64,000 nt of DNA from Planctomycetota bacterium. Lineage in GTDB: Bacteria; Planctomycetota; Phycisphaerae; Phycisphaerales; SM1A02. This document shows positions 44,344 through 53,002 of the stretch, piece by piece (the first letter of the stretch is position 1; each line of letters begins with the position of its first letter). Location of the stretch: the NCBI GenBank assembly GCA_016872835.1, contig VGYX01000010.1, positions 1-64,000 on the forward strand, in the 5' to 3' direction. The notes below the pieces were generated by a model that made no database searches, was not told where the DNA came from, and saw only the letters and a program-made list of their open reading frames with translations. The position numbers and the translations under genes are program-made.

Positions 44344-45444
44344 CTAGCGTTGCGCGGCCGCAGACGCATCGGGCGCAGGCTCTCCGCGCACCGTGCCATA
44401 GGCCGGAAGTCGCTGCACGCGGTCGCCCACCTGCACCTCCACCTCCGTCAAGAATGCGCCCGTAGCCTGTGCGGGCGCCGTCGCCTGCATGCGCAGTCGC
44501 CATCGGCGCCCTGCCTGCTCACCGCCCACCACACGAAGCGCGATCGGATCACCGCCACGAACCTGAGGGTCCGGCTCCATCGGCTCGTTGCTGAGCAGTT
44601 CGATCTCGCGCGTCTCACCGGGGCGGAAGGCGCCCAGCGAGAGCACGTACTCGGGCAAGCGCAGCACGGACGGCACCACCTTCGATGGCTCGCGCACCCG
44701 CACCGCGATCACCGGACAGTCCGCGCGATCCGTCTCGATGAGCCAGAGCGCGGGGAGCATCTCCGGCGCCAGTTCGCCAAGATCCGTGCGGATCACGTAC
44801 GTCGATTCAGGATGGAATCGCCGCGGATCAAAACCGATGAAACTCGGCGTGCGGCGATCGGAACTCAGCACCGAGAATGGCTGGCGATCCAGACTCTCGA
44901 TCACGATGCGCCCCTCGGCCGGGCCGTTCGGCGGCGGCTGGATCGCCATGGGCACGGCGCGCACGGCATCGGAGACCTCGGCACGCACTCGGATTTCAAG
45001 CACGCGAGGCGCACCCTCCGCCACCACCTTCAGACTGGCGCGCTTCGGTCCAGGCACCTCGGCACCTGCGAGCGTGGCGTCGAAGGAGATGTTTCCACCC
45101 GGCGGCACAACCGTTCCCGCAAGATCGGTGGTGGTGGTGCAGGTGCAGGTGGGTTGGATCGCAGCGATCGTGACAGGTTGCAGCGTGGTGTTGGTCAGCG
45201 TGACCCGCCCCGTGCGGTCCTGCCCTGGACGAACGAAACCGAAGTCGAGCGCCTCCGGCTCCGCCCGAAGCGGATAAGGTCCGGAAACTGATGTACTTGT
45301 TCCAGCGGCTGGCGTTCCTTGCCGCTCCGCTGCCCCCGCAACCCCGAGAGCGCACAGAGTCAGGCCCGCAAGAACTGCGACGCGGCGACTGGAACCAGTT
45401 GGAGTCAGGCTTGCTTGGATCAAGGCACCCATTCTAGAGGCCAT
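44344..45444 (-). CDS. Exported DUF1573-domain protein
   Basis: 366 residues (an ATG at 45432 is an equally good start). Signal peptide (VAVLAGLTLCALGVAGAAE). A DUF1573 immunoglobulin-like domain at about 58-155 carries the signature LDFGFVRPGQDRTGRVTLTN, TIAAIQPTCTCTTT with paired Cys, and VPPGGNISFDATLAG. The rest is strand-rich (APEMLPALWLIETDRADCPV, YVLSLGAFRPGETREIELLS). DUF1573 proteins are periplasmic or surface proteins abundant in planctomycetes and Bacteroidetes, with no known reaction. It lies 12 bases before fabI, but a functional link is not obvious. Confidence 0.85.
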   Translation of the reverse strand: MASRMGALIQASLTPTGSSRRVAVLAGLTLCALGVAGAAERQGTPAAGTSTSVSGPYPLRAEPEALDFGFVRPGQDRTGRVTLTNTTLQPVTIAAIQPTCTCTTTTDLAGTVVPPGGNISFDATLAGAEVPGPKRASLKVVAEGAPRVLEIRVRAEVSDAVRAVPMAIQPPPNGPAEGRIVIESLDRQPFSVLSSDRRTPSFIGFDPRRFHPESTYVIRTDLGELAPEMLPALWLIETDRADCPVIAVRVREPSKVVPSVLRLPEYVLSLGAFRPGETREIELLSNEPMEPDPQVRGGDPIALRVVGGEQAGRRWRLRMQATAPAQATGAFLTEVEVQVGDRVQRLPAYGTVRGEPAPDASAAAQR

Positions 45445-45543
45445 CCCGGTTGGTTATAAACCCTCATCATGCCGCCGGGAGCGCACCACGCAGCCCACTC
45501 CCAATCGGATCCGCCATTTTGCAGATTTTCACAGTCGGCTTTC

Positions 45544-45571
45544 TTGCACCTTTCCGAAGCCGGGCTATGTT
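45544..45571 (+). promoter_or_regulatory. Promoter for the structured leader or small RNA before efp
   Basis: TTGCAC (45544-45549) and TATGTT (45566-45571) lie 16 bases apart. The predicted start is near 45578, at the head of a region with three hairpins. Confidence 0.5.
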
Positions 45572-45577
45572 GCGGGA

Positions 45578-45733
45578 GTCAGAGGTTGAGGCGAAAAACC
45601 CCACCGAAGACAGGCTGACGAAACTCGACTCGAGAAAGAGGCGGTTTCGTATGTCTTGACCGCGACAGCGGTCACTTACCAAGCCCTTTTCCCTCCCTCC
45701 GCCCCCGGTCCTTGTGGCCGGGGGTATTTATTT
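45578..45733 (+). ncRNA. Candidate structured small RNA or efp leader
   Basis: This gene-free stretch holds three ordered stems: ACGAAAC (45618-45624) with GTTTCGT (45644-45650), then TGACCGC-GACA-GCGGTCA (45657-45674), then a terminator-like CCCCCGG (45702-45708) with CCGGGGG (45718-45724) followed by TATTTATTT. With the promoter upstream this defines a transcript of about 155 bases. It could be an independent small RNA or an attenuating leader for efp, whose ATG is 130 bases further on. No known RNA family was recognised. Confidence 0.4.
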
Positions 45734-45747
45734 CCAGACCGAGAACA

Positions 45748-45769
45748 AGGGTCGGAGGTTGTCATGGAC
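45748..45769 (+). repeat. Solo copy of the terminal motif of the 55 kb palindromic element
   Basis: These 22 bases (AGGGTCGGAGGTTGTCATGG plus AC) match 20 of 22 positions of the end of the element at 55036-55279 (complement of 55256-55277). It lies between the terminator-like hairpin and the efp start. Confidence 0.55.
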
Positions 45770-45862
45770 GCTTTCCTTCGATCTCAAGCCCTTACAGGCG
45801 CTCGCGTTCGGTTCATCAGGCCATTCGGTAGACTCGTCCTCCCGCCACTGAGGAATTGAACC

Positions 45863-46417
45863 ATGAAAAGCACTGACCTTCGCCCTGGCCTCGCCCTGAA
45901 GATGGACAACCGCCTCTACCTGATCACCAAGGTGGAGCACCGCACCCCGGGCAACCTGCGCGCCTTCGTGCAGGTGCTGCTGCGCGACCTGAACTCGGGC
46001 GCCCTGATCGACAAGCGTCTGCGCTCGGGCGAGGAAGTCGAGCAGGTCGATCTGGACCGCCGCCCGATGGAGTACCTGTACAAGAACGGCGACATGTTCG
46101 TCTTCATGGACAACGAGAACTTCGAGCAGACCGAGATGAGCGCCGATTTCGTGGGCGACCTGCCGCTGTATGTGCTTCCGAACACCTCGGTGGTCATCAA
46201 CTGGTGCGACGGCAAGGCGATCAGCATCGAGATGCCGAACATGGTCGAGCTCGTGGTGAAGGACACCACGCCCGGCATCAAGGGCGCCACCGCCACCAAC
46301 CAGCTGAAGGAAGCGGAGCTCGAGACCGGTCTGAAGACCCGCGTACCTCCCTTCATCGGCATCGGCGAGAAGGTGCGCGTGAGCACCGAAGACGGCAGCT
46401 ACCAGAGCCGCGCCTGA
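45863..46417 (+). CDS. efp: Translation elongation factor P
   Basis: 184 residues with the three EF-P beta-barrel domains: KOW-like N domain (RPGLALKMDNRLYLITKVEH), central OB (VEQVDLDRRPMEYLYKNGDM) and C-terminal OB (KGATATNQLKEAELETGLKT, VPPFIGIGEKVRVSTEDGSY). EF-P relieves ribosome stalling at polyproline. The modification loop, usually PGKG or PGRG, reads TPGNLRAF, so the tip residue (Asn31) is neither Lys nor Arg; neither lysylation nor rhamnosylation could occur there. This may be a lineage form. The gene has a separate upstream structured region and its own downstream terminator. Confidence 0.95.
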   Translation: MKSTDLRPGLALKMDNRLYLITKVEHRTPGNLRAFVQVLLRDLNSGALIDKRLRSGEEVEQVDLDRRPMEYLYKNGDMFVFMDNENFEQTEMSADFVGDLPLYVLPNTSVVINWCDGKAISIEMPNMVELVVKDTTPGIKGATATNQLKEAELETGLKTRVPPFIGIGEKVRVSTEDGSYQSRA

Positions 46418-46440
46418 GTCACGAGTCCTCTGAATGAACG

Positions 46441-46469
46441 ACGCCCGCGCCGACTTGGCGTGGGTGTTT
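46441..46469 (+). terminator. Terminator after efp
   Basis: An 11-pair stem with G-U pairs (ACGCCCGCGCC, loop GACTT, GGCGTGGGTGT) is followed by TTC. It lies 24 bases after the efp stop and may also serve the convergent carboxypeptidase gene. Confidence 0.6.
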
Positions 46470-46492
46470 CACTTCATGGTCCGTCATTCGAC

Positions 46493-48223
46493 TCAACTAA
46501 ACAGCAGCACCAGTACCGCGATGTCACCGGCACCGACCACGCCATCACCGTCCAGATCGCTCGGGCAGCCCGTACACGCACCGTAGTGCAGCAGCAGGAA
46601 TGCGATGTCACCGGCACCGACCACGCCATCACCGTCCAGATCGCCCTCGATGCCGCACGCCCCGGTGGACGTGCTTCGTGAACTCATGGCGGCATTCGAA
46701 GGCCAACGCGTCACGCTGAAGTTCGTCTCCGCCTCGACCCACCATTGCAGTGTGTTGCCGCAGGCGGTGGCCGGCAAGCTCGCTCCCCACTGGCCCGACG
46801 CGAGCGTCATGGTGACGGCCTGCACGGCGCCACCACTCACCTTCCACTTCAGGCGCACCGGATTCGACGCCAGCAGCGTTCCGACGTTCGCCGCCACGCT
46901 GACGCGCACAGGCGTGGCGGTGTCGGCCGTCATGATCACGTCGGGTCCGACGGTCAAGGTGATCGTGCATGCCTTCAGCGTCTCCTCCATCATCGCCAGC
47001 GCACCAGCGAAGTTCTCGCGTACGTTGGGCAGGATCTCCGAAGGCGGCATGATGAAGCCATAGGTGCCGGTGTCGCGAACCTCGACGCAATAGCTGAGCT
47101 GGCCAAGAGCGCCATACGCCCAGTCGCACACGCCCCCCGAGGATGGATAGATCGTGGTGTAGACGGGACCGGCGATGTAGTCACGACCTTCGATCGCCTG
47201 AATGGCGTCGTGCATGGACGCGCCGACACGGTCAAAGCTGGTCTGGTCCACCGGGAGCGTGGCCGTGTATCCCCATGGCCACAGCAGCAACTCGCTGTAG
47301 GCGTGGATGTCCAGATGCGCCGCGATGTTGGTGCGCGGCGTGGCCCAGTCGCGATAGGCGCGTGTCTCAGGCTCGCTGAACGCCGACGTGCCGCGATAGG
47401 TCTCGCTGCTCTGCTGCGTGCTTGCGCCCTGCCCGCCCCACTGAAAGCCCCAGTTGCGGTTCAGGTCGACACCGTAGCTGCCTCCCGAGTTCAGGCGACG
47501 ATTCTTGCGCCACAGTCGATTGTTGGACCAGCTGTGGAGGTAGCCATCGGGATTGATCACCGGGAACACGAACACCTCGCTCGCGTCCAGGATCGCTCCG
47601 ATGCGCGCATCAGTGTCGGCGTCCTCGACGAGTCGATCGATGATCCACATGGCCGTCATCGTGCCGCCCCACTCGCGCGCGTGCTGCGTGCCCGTGAAGG
47701 CGAAGGCAGGCATCGAGGTGCCCGCAGGATGCCGCGAGATGCGGATGCCCTTGATGGTGCGTCCCTGGATCGTGGTCACCGGCAGATTCACGATGGAGCA
47801 GAGATCGGGACGCGCCGCCACGAACGAGTCAAGGCGCGCATTGATCGCAGCGAGATCCTTGAAGTCGGCGAACCAGTCGGCCGCCTCCTGCGGCTGGGCA
47901 AGGCGCTCTCGCTCGGCCTGCACCAGCGCCTGCACGTCGGGGATGAAGATCTCGAAGGGCACGCCAGCCGCGCGCAGCGTGGCGAGCCGCTCGCGCGGGA
48001 GCCGCCAGTCACTGGGCGCGCCGATGCCCGGCGCATGCGACCACGGATCGTCGCTGAGCTGTGTGAGAAGCATCAGGTCCTGCGCGTTGCGCAAGGTGGC
48101 ACGCACCACCACCTCACCGTCGTAGCGTTCGATGGGCTCCAGCTCGGGCACCTGCGCACGCGCCGTGGAGAACGACAGCAGGGCGGCCAGCACCGACACG
48201 GGAATGAGCGCGCGAGCGGACAT
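46493..48223 (-). CDS. Secreted M14 zinc carboxypeptidase with dockerin-like C-terminus (copy 1)
   Basis: 576 residues. Signal peptide (LIPVSVLAALLSFSTARA). A propeptide-like region (to about 115) contains DDPWSHAPGIGAPSDWRLPR. The M14 domain (about 118-400) has zinc ligands in TGTQHAREWGG (HxxE) and the later His in HLDIHAYSELLLWPWG, with catalytic Glu in LSYCVEVRDTGTYGF. A strand-rich domain follows (TITLTVGPDVIMTADTATPV). Two dockerin-like repeats (DLDGDGVVGAGDIAFLLLHY; DLDGDGVVGAGDIAVLVLLF) end the protein. The two repeats are encoded by an exact 43-base direct duplication (46518-46560 and 46602-46644). It is a paralogue of the next gene. Confidence 0.93.
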   Translation of the reverse strand: MSARALIPVSVLAALLSFSTARAQVPELEPIERYDGEVVVRATLRNAQDLMLLTQLSDDPWSHAPGIGAPSDWRLPRERLATLRAAGVPFEIFIPDVQALVQAERERLAQPQEAADWFADFKDLAAINARLDSFVAARPDLCSIVNLPVTTIQGRTIKGIRISRHPAGTSMPAFAFTGTQHAREWGGTMTAMWIIDRLVEDADTDARIGAILDASEVFVFPVINPDGYLHSWSNNRLWRKNRRLNSGGSYGVDLNRNWGFQWGGQGASTQQSSETYRGTSAFSEPETRAYRDWATPRTNIAAHLDIHAYSELLLWPWGYTATLPVDQTSFDRVGASMHDAIQAIEGRDYIAGPVYTTIYPSSGGVCDWAYGALGQLSYCVEVRDTGTYGFIMPPSEILPNVRENFAGALAMMEETLKACTITLTVGPDVIMTADTATPVRVSVAANVGTLLASNPVRLKWKVSGGAVQAVTMTLASGQWGASLPATACGNTLQWWVEAETNFSVTRWPSNAAMSSRSTSTGACGIEGDLDGDGVVGAGDIAFLLLHYGACTGCPSDLDGDGVVGAGDIAVLVLLFS

Positions 48224-48324
48224 GTCTCAAAAGGTATCCGCGGTGGAGCTCCGGACCAGCGAATTCCGCCGACTCCCTCCTCTTTCAGGCGTGACAAAGC
48301 CCGGAAAATCGCGCATGACCGGAG

Positions 48325-50079
48325 TCAACTGAAAAGAATCAGCACGAGTGCGATGTCGCCCGCGTCGACCGTGCCGCTGCCGTCCACGTCCGTTGGGCAG
48401 CCCGGGCACACGCCAAAATCCAGCAGGATCATCGCGATGTCGCTCGGGCCGACCAGGCCGTCGCCATCGAGATCGCCCTCGACACCGCAGCCGTCGGTCT
48501 GCGTGGTGCGGACCGACACGGGTGTATTGACGGGCCAGCGCGTGATCGTGAAGTTCGTCTCGGCCTCGACCCACCAGGTCAGCGTGCTGTCGCAGGCGGT
48601 GGCGGGCAGGTTGGCCCCCCACTGACCCGAGGCGAGCGTCATGTTCGCGTTCTGGGTGGCGCCGCCGTTGACCTTCCACTTCAGACGGACGGGACTGCTC
48701 GCGATCAGCGACCCACAGTTCGCGGTGACGGTGACCTTCACCTGCGCCGTGGCGTCGGCCGGTGTCGTGGCGCTGGGTCCCGAAACCAGCGTGATGGTGC
48801 TCGCCTTCAGGAGTTCCTCCATCATGGTGGTCGCGCTGGCCATGTTCTCGCGCACGTTCGGCAGGATCTCGCTCGCGGGCATGATGAAGCCGTACGAGCC
48901 GGTGTCGCGGACCTCGGTGCACCAGCCCATGCCGCCCGTGGCGGTGCTGGTCCAGTCCTCGATGCAGCCCGCGGTGGCGCCGTAGACGGCCCAGCTGTTG
49001 CCCACGGTGTAGGTGCGGTTGTTCACCGCCTTCAGCGCGTTGCCCATCGCCGTGCTCACGCGCGTGTAGGTGGCCGACTCCGGCGGCAAGGCGCTGGTGT
49101 AGCTGTAGGGCCACATGATGATCTGGCTATAGCTGTGCAGGTCGATGTGGCCGGCGATGTTCAGGCGCGCGTTCACGAAATCGCGCAGGCCCGCGGTCTC
49201 GGGCTCGCTGAAGGCCGCGGTGCCGCGGTAGGTGTCGCTGCTCTGGGTGCCGCTGGATCCAGAGCCGCCGAAGCCGGTGGCCCAGTTGCGGTTCAGGTCC
49301 ACGCCATAGCTGCCGCCCGAGTTCAGTCGGCGGTTCTTGCGCCACAGGCGGCTGGTGGTCCAGCTGTGCTCGTAGCCGTCCGGATTCATGACCGGGAAGA
49401 TGAAGACCTCGCTCGAGTCCACGATCGCCGCGAGCCGCGAATCGAAGCCATAGTCCTCGACGAGACGATCTGCGAACCACATCGCGGTCATCGGCACCGC
49501 CCATTCGCGCGCGTGCAGCGTGGCGGTGAACAGGAAGGCGGGCATCGGCGTGCCCGCGGGATGCTTCGAGATGCGGATGCCCTTGATCGGGCGTCCCTGG
49601 ATGCTGCTGCCGGCCTGCACGATCGTGCAGAGATCCGGCCGCAGCGCGACGAGTTCGTCGAGCCGCGCGTTGATCGCCGCGAGGTTCTTGAAATCGGAGA
49701 ACCACGCGAGGGCCTCCTGAGGCTGCGCCAGACGCTCGCGCTCCGAGTCGATGAGGCCCTGGATGTCGTCGATGAAGATCTCGAAGGGCACCCCGGCGGC
49801 ACGCAGCGTGGGGAGCGCGTCGCGCTTCACCCGCCAGTCGCTCGGCGCGCCGATGCCCGGCGCGTGCGACCATGGATCGTCGCTGAGCTGGTTGATGAGC
49901 ATGAGGTCGCGTGCATTGCGCAGCGTGACGCGGATCACCACCTCGTCGTCGAAGCGGACCGGCGCCTCCTCCTGCTCGATCAGGGCGATCTCGGGCGGCA
50001 GGTCGGTGGGCGGGGCCGCGATCGCCATCCCGGAGAGCGCCCAAGCGACAGCCATCGTGGAGAGGGTCTTCACCCGCAC
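48325..50079 (-). CDS. Secreted M14 zinc carboxypeptidase with dockerin-like C-terminus (copy 2)
   Basis: 584 residues, same order as its neighbour: signal peptide (TMAVAWALSGMAIAA), propeptide (DDPWSHAPGIGAPSDWRVKR), M14 domain (TATLHAREWAVPMTAMWFAD; HIDLHSYSQIIMWPYS; MGWCTEVRDTGSYGF), strand-rich domain (TITLVSGPSATTPADATAQV) and two more divergent repeats (DLDGDGLVGPSDIAMILLDF; DVDGSGTVDAGDIALVLILF). The two genes are a tandem duplication, 101 bases apart. The repeats are Ca-binding EF-like loops; in this group they probably mediate surface attachment or stability. The pair would digest extracellular peptides from the C-terminus. Confidence 0.93.
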   Translation of the reverse strand: MRVKTLSTMAVAWALSGMAIAAPPTDLPPEIALIEQEEAPVRFDDEVVIRVTLRNARDLMLINQLSDDPWSHAPGIGAPSDWRVKRDALPTLRAAGVPFEIFIDDIQGLIDSERERLAQPQEALAWFSDFKNLAAINARLDELVALRPDLCTIVQAGSSIQGRPIKGIRISKHPAGTPMPAFLFTATLHAREWAVPMTAMWFADRLVEDYGFDSRLAAIVDSSEVFIFPVMNPDGYEHSWTTSRLWRKNRRLNSGGSYGVDLNRNWATGFGGSGSSGTQSSDTYRGTAAFSEPETAGLRDFVNARLNIAGHIDLHSYSQIIMWPYSYTSALPPESATYTRVSTAMGNALKAVNNRTYTVGNSWAVYGATAGCIEDWTSTATGGMGWCTEVRDTGSYGFIMPASEILPNVRENMASATTMMEELLKASTITLVSGPSATTPADATAQVKVTVTANCGSLIASSPVRLKWKVNGGATQNANMTLASGQWGANLPATACDSTLTWWVEAETNFTITRWPVNTPVSVRTTQTDGCGVEGDLDGDGLVGPSDIAMILLDFGVCPGCPTDVDGSGTVDAGDIALVLILFS

Positions 50080-50188
50080 AAGGTAGACCCAAACGGGTCA
50101 TCTGCCATCTCGGAGGCACCGTTTTGTGGCGATTCGTGCCGATGCGCGTCCGTTTGACCGCGAGGGAATCTCGGACCAATCTTCCTCC

Positions 50189-50776
50189 ATGCGACGCATC
50201 GCCCCCTTGCACCTCGCCGCGGCCCTGCTTCTTGTGTCAGCGTGCACCGGCGGTGATCGTCTCGGGGAGCCCTCAGGGAGTCCCATGCAGTTCTCGACCG
50301 CCGTGCCGGACACGCCTGTGGCGCCGCGCGACCTCTGCATGTTCGACGGCGTGAATGGACGCGTGCTGACATGGTCGGACCTCATGCGACTGGTTCGCCG
50401 AACCGACGTCGTGGTGATGGGCGGTGAGGGCGGACCCGATGAGGGTGTGGTACGCGCGGCGGTTGTCGACGACGTGCGCGCGGCCTTCTCTCCGACCGCC
50501 GTGATCGACGGCTGCACCGACGCGGAAGCCTGCGCGCAGGCGGCGGCCGACGCCCTGCATGACAGCAAGCGCGTGGTGGTGCTGTGCCCCGCGTCGTGCG
50601 ATCTGGCCGAGGTCTCGCGCCGCATCCGGGCGCTGCACTGGTTCTCCAGCGTCACCACGGTGGCGATGGTGCCGTCGGGTGCGCGGGCGCTTGCTGCGGC
50701 GGAACGCGATCGCGCCGATGTGGTGATCCACACCGCGCCAGAGCGAGCGGTTCGGGCGTCACAAGCCTCGCGCTGA
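50189..50776 (+). CDS. Putative lipoprotein with haem-binding-uptake-like region, uncharacterised
   Basis: 195 residues from ATG 50189; the upstream GTG at 50126 would precede the signal. Lipoprotein signal (LHLAAALLLVSAC). The mature part has DVVVMGGEGGPDEGVVRAAV, then CTDAEACAQAAADALHDSKR and VVVLCPASCDLAEVSRRIRA. The WSDLMRLVRRTDVVVMGG start of the domain recalls ChaN/haem-uptake lipoproteins (which read xxLxxADVVLLGExHxxP), but the catalytic or haem residues are not convincing here. The function is therefore open. It is divergent from the carboxypeptidase pair. Confidence 0.55.
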   Translation: MRRIAPLHLAAALLLVSACTGGDRLGEPSGSPMQFSTAVPDTPVAPRDLCMFDGVNGRVLTWSDLMRLVRRTDVVVMGGEGGPDEGVVRAAVVDDVRAAFSPTAVIDGCTDAEACAQAAADALHDSKRVVVLCPASCDLAEVSRRIRALHWFSSVTTVAMVPSGARALAAAERDRADVVIHTAPERAVRASQASR

Positions 50777-50793
50777 GAAAGAGGTCGGCCAGC

Positions 50794-51183
50794 TCAGCGA
50801 ACGAGCTTCTGCAGCTCGTCGTTGTTCTTGGCGATCTTGTACATCTTCTCGATCTTCATCATCGCCATCAGGGCCTGTAGGTCCTTGTTCATGCCGAACA
50901 GGATGCTGGAGGCGCCCTGCGCGTTGGCCAGGTTGCGGCAGGCGATGCACATGCCCAGTCCCATGCTGCTCATGAAGGTCACGTTGGTCAGGTCAAGCAC
51001 CAGGTGCTTGATCGACTTGCCATGCTTCTTGAAGTAGGGATTGAACTCGTCGGTGATGATCGGGCTCTCGCGCTGGCCCACATTGGGGCCCACGAGTCGC
51101 AGGATGAGGACGGAGCCGTTCCAGTCGATCTCGACCAGCGGGGTCTTCTTCTTGTCAGGAAGTTCGGCGGGTACTTGGCTCAT
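50794..51183 (-). CDS. STAS-domain anti-sigma factor antagonist-like protein
   Basis: 129 residues. The STAS fold is complete: VEIDWNGSVLILRLVGPNV, IKHLVLDLTNVTFMSSMGLG with the usual phosphorylatable Ser in the SSMGLG loop, then MCIACRNLANAQGASSILFG and KDLQALMAMMKIEKMYKIAK. Such proteins are switched by anti-sigma kinases and phosphatases in stress regulation. None of those partners lies nearby. It is the intact counterpart to the truncated STAS in the chimera at 18876-19901. It starts at an ATG preceded by GTGAGGAGCC. Confidence 0.9.
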   Translation of the reverse strand: MSQVPAELPDKKKTPLVEIDWNGSVLILRLVGPNVGQRESPIITDEFNPYFKKHGKSIKHLVLDLTNVTFMSSMGLGMCIACRNLANAQGASSILFGMNKDLQALMAMMKIEKMYKIAKNNDELQKLVR

Positions 51184-51236
51184 GCGTGGCTCCTCACGGG
51201 AATCCGACTGTATACCACGCCTACGGAGAAGCTGGT

Positions 51237-51728
51237 TCAGGGGCGTTCCACAGCTTCGGGCGGCACCAGAGCCAGCAGCGTGCCGCGGCCTTCGGTCGCG
51301 TCGATGTCCAGAAGCGCCACCGCGCCCTTGCGGAACACCACCACCGCATCGCCGCCGAGCAGACGGCCCACCAGTTCGCCCAGCACCGGCTCATGACCGA
51401 CCAGCGCGACCGAAGCCTGCTGATCGCGCGAACGCAGCATCGTCAGGATCGAATCGACCGCGGCATCGCCACCCTCGGTCTCCAATGCCGTCTCGCGCAC
51501 CGCGTGCGGCCAGCCGGTCTCGTTCGCGAGGATCGCCGCGGTGTCCCATGCGCGCACCCAGCCGCTGCTCAGCACGACGGCGGGTGGCTCGATCCAGGAC
51601 GGAAGCCTCGCGGCGAGTCGCGCGAAGTCGCGTCGACCACCCTTCGTGAGCGGACGCTCCCGGTCATCCGGCCATTGCACAGCGTCGCGTTCCTTCGCCC
51701 GGGCATGTCGGATCACGATCAGACGCAT
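51237..51728 (-). CDS. sixA: SixA-like phosphohistidine phosphatase
   Basis: 163 residues of the histidine phosphatase fold. Catalytic motif RLIVIRHARAKERD (RHA form; His8). DRERPLTKGGRRDFARLAAR, VLSSGWVRAWDTAAIL and ASVALVGHEPVLGELVGRLL (second His) are conserved. SixA removes phosphate from His of phosphotransfer domains or PtsO. It is a single gene, divergent from hutI by 35 bases. Confidence 0.88.
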   Translation of the reverse strand: MRLIVIRHARAKERDAVQWPDDRERPLTKGGRRDFARLAARLPSWIEPPAVVLSSGWVRAWDTAAILANETGWPHAVRETALETEGGDAAVDSILTMLRSRDQQASVALVGHEPVLGELVGRLLGGDAVVVFRKGAVALLDIDATEGRGTLLALVPPEAVERP

Positions 51729-51763
51729 ACGGGAATCGTAACCACACGGGTACCTTGCACCGT

Positions 51764-52978
51764 ATGGAACGGATCGCGATCCGCAACGCGCGCGTGCTCA
51801 CGCTGCATGGTGTCGGCGTGCGCCGAGGCACGGCGATGCGTGAACTTGGCGTGATCGAGCGAGGCTTCGTGGCGTGCGGGAAAGGGCGTGTGGCGCGCGT
51901 GGGCGCGGGCGAACCCGAGGGCTCATGGGATCGCGTGATCGACGCGGACGGGTGCGTGTGCATGCCCGCGCTCGTGGACGCGCATGCGCACCTCTGCTGG
52001 GGCGGCGATCGCTGGGCGGAGTGGGAGCGGATCCGCACGGGCGTGCCGTACCCGCAGATCCTCGCCGATGGCGGCGGCATCCTGAGCACCGTGCGCGCCA
52101 CGCGTGCGGCCTCGCGCGAGCAACTCGCCGAGGGCGTGACACGGCGATTGCGCGCGATGGCCGCGCTGGGCGTTGGCGCGACCGACGCGAAGTCCGGTTA
52201 CGGACTGGAGCCCGAGAGCGAGGCACGCATGCTGCGCGCGATCGGCGACGCGGCGGCGGCCTCGCCCGTGCTGGTGCGCCGCACCTTTCTGGGCGGCCAC
52301 GCGATTCCTCCGGAGGACGCGGGCTGGCCCGAGCGGCTCGCGCTCGAGGTGATCCCGACCTTCGCCCGCGAGTTCCCCGACGTGGCTGTGGACGCCTTCT
52401 GCGAACGGAGCGCGCTGGGTGTCGACGCCTGCCGCGCGATCCTTCGTGCCGCGCGCGCGGCGGGACTCGCCGCACGGCTCCACACCGACCAGTTCACCGC
52501 CATGGGCGGCGCCGAGATGGCGATCGCGGAAGGCGCGCGGACGGTCGACCATCTGGAGGCGGCCACGCCCGAGACGGTGCGGGCCGTCGGCGGATCCGAC
52601 GCGATCGCCGTGATCCTGCCATGCTCGGGTTACGCGCTTGACGGCCGCTATGCGCCCGCACGCGCACTGGTCGACGCGGGTGCCGCCGTGGCGATCGGAA
52701 GCAACGCGAACCCAGGCAGCGCCCCCACCGTGGACCTGCGCTTCGCGATGCATCTGGCCGTGCGTCATGCGGGGCTCGGCTGCGCAGAGGCGATCGTGGC
52801 GGCCACCGTGAACGCCGCGCACGCCATCGGCGCCGAAGATGAGGTCGGCATGCTCGCTCCGGGCATGCGCGCGAATCTCGTCGTGCTGGACGATCGCGAC
52901 GAGCGCAGTCTGGTGCACGCCTTCGGTGGACCGCCGCCTCGGCTCGTGATGCTCGGTGGGCGTGTGCTGCAGGGCTGA
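51764..52978 (+). CDS. hutI: Imidazolonepropionase
   Basis: 404 residues, amidohydrolase fold. Metal and substrate residues are seen in LVDAHAHLCWGGDR, then GIGATDAKSGYG-like VGATDAKSGYGLEPE, LGGHAIPPEDA, LHTDQFTAMGGAEMA and VAIGSNANPGSAPT. It opens the imidazolone ring in histidine breakdown. The ATG at 51764 is preferred over a TTG at 51755. The other hut genes are not in this window, so the pathway is incomplete here. It is 24 bases upstream of map and probably co-transcribed with map and serA. Confidence 0.94.
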   Translation: MERIAIRNARVLTLHGVGVRRGTAMRELGVIERGFVACGKGRVARVGAGEPEGSWDRVIDADGCVCMPALVDAHAHLCWGGDRWAEWERIRTGVPYPQILADGGGILSTVRATRAASREQLAEGVTRRLRAMAALGVGATDAKSGYGLEPESEARMLRAIGDAAAASPVLVRRTFLGGHAIPPEDAGWPERLALEVIPTFAREFPDVAVDAFCERSALGVDACRAILRAARAAGLAARLHTDQFTAMGGAEMAIAEGARTVDHLEAATPETVRAVGGSDAIAVILPCSGYALDGRYAPARALVDAGAAVAIGSNANPGSAPTVDLRFAMHLAVRHAGLGCAEAIVAATVNAAHAIGAEDEVGMLAPGMRANLVVLDDRDERSLVHAFGGPPPRLVMLGGRVLQG

Positions 52979-53002
52979 GCCACTCACCGCTACCATCGCG
53001 CC

